Shown: positions 63,640-64,000 of the stretch, one piece after another
How the letters are laid out: every line of letters starts with the position of its first letter
Numbering within the stretch: the first letter of the stretch is position 1
Assembly: GCF_000283155.1 (NCBI RefSeq)
Contig: NW_004454160.1
Coordinates: forward strand, 8,692,857-8,756,856
DNA: 64,000 nucleotides
Reading direction: 5' to 3'
Source of the DNA: Ceratotherium simum simum
Lineage: Eukaryota; Chordata; Mammalia; Perissodactyla; Rhinocerotidae
Position numbers and translations under genes: made by a program
The notes under the pieces: generated by a model
The model's database searches: none
What the model was told of the DNA's origin: nothing
Seen by the model: only the letters and a program-made list of their open reading frames with translations

Positions 63640-64000
63640 TGGGAAAGGCCTCCAGGGAGAAGACGTGTTTCCAAGCTTAGCCCTCCACGTAGGCATAGCT
63701 AAGCAGAGGTGGAGGAGAAGACAGAGTTCCTGCAGAAAGAGCAGCCTGAGCAAACACTCAGGGGTGAAAGAAAAGCTGGGGGTTTAGAGAAGTGCAGCAC
63801 TTTCAATCTGGCCAGAACAAAGGTTCAAAGGGCCCAGGAGTAGAAAGTGGAAAAGCAGAAGAGATAACAAGGATTCGATAACAACATGAGACATGTTCAG
63901 GTAGGTCTACTTAATTTTGAGGGTAATGGGGATTTATAGAAGGATGTCAACCAAGAGGCAACATGGTTGTTGGATTTGTTTTGAAAAGATGACTCTGGCT
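63640..64000 (-). mobile_element. L2 LINE, antisense, running off the window
   Basis: gcagaaagagcagcctgagc, ctggccagaacaaaggttc, tgttttgaaaagatgactct: reversed L2 ORF2 order, truncated by the window end. Confidence 0.62.

Overview
This is vertebrate, specifically placental-mammal, nuclear DNA, and almost certainly from a perissodactyl, most likely a horse or close relative. The main evidence is five copies of the equine tRNA-derived SINE family (ERE), at 8805-9081, 19973-20236, 45761-46083, 46098-46299 and 53593-53843. Four of them have target-site duplications I could read exactly or with one mismatch, and the fifth has a possible one. The rest of the repeat landscape (L2, MIR, old L1, MER20, MER5A, Tc1/mariner and MaLR-type LTRs) is what every placental mammal carries. 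Repeat names come from memory of the consensus sequences; no library search was run.

I found no protein-coding gene that I recognise. Long open frames are shadows of repeats or random open stretches. L2 reverse-transcriptase relics are readable at 46758-47870, 57400-58490 (a YADD catalytic motif survives) and 61296-62290. Three stretches (4731-4964, 36428-36499, 62652-62797) have good splice acceptors and donors around an open frame and are listed as weak candidate exons only. The window therefore looks intergenic or intronic.

Layout. 1-8.8 kb is mostly unique, with MIR and L2 fragments, two hAT-type short elements, MER20 and a small CpG island at 5901-6212. 8.8-20.2 kb is dense in repeats: ERE, L1 3' ends, L2, a complete solo LTR with intact 5-bp duplication, and ERE. 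20.2-31 kb is unique sequence with degenerate L2 and MIR. 31-45 kb mixes MIR and L2 with several AT-rich, homeodomain-motif-rich unique segments (31985, 33655 and 36675 are the best). 45-64 kb holds a nested pair of EREs, a long L2, an L1 split by an ERE, MER5A and more L2.

L2 and MIR together cover by my rough eye estimate about a fifth or more of the window, far above the usual mammalian average, and recognisable young L1 is absent. That pattern, with many unrepetitive TAAT-rich blocks, suggests an old, stable regulatory landscape. The functional hypotheses worth testing are the CpG island, the TAAT-rich blocks and the candidate exons. I see no novel biological system with confidence.
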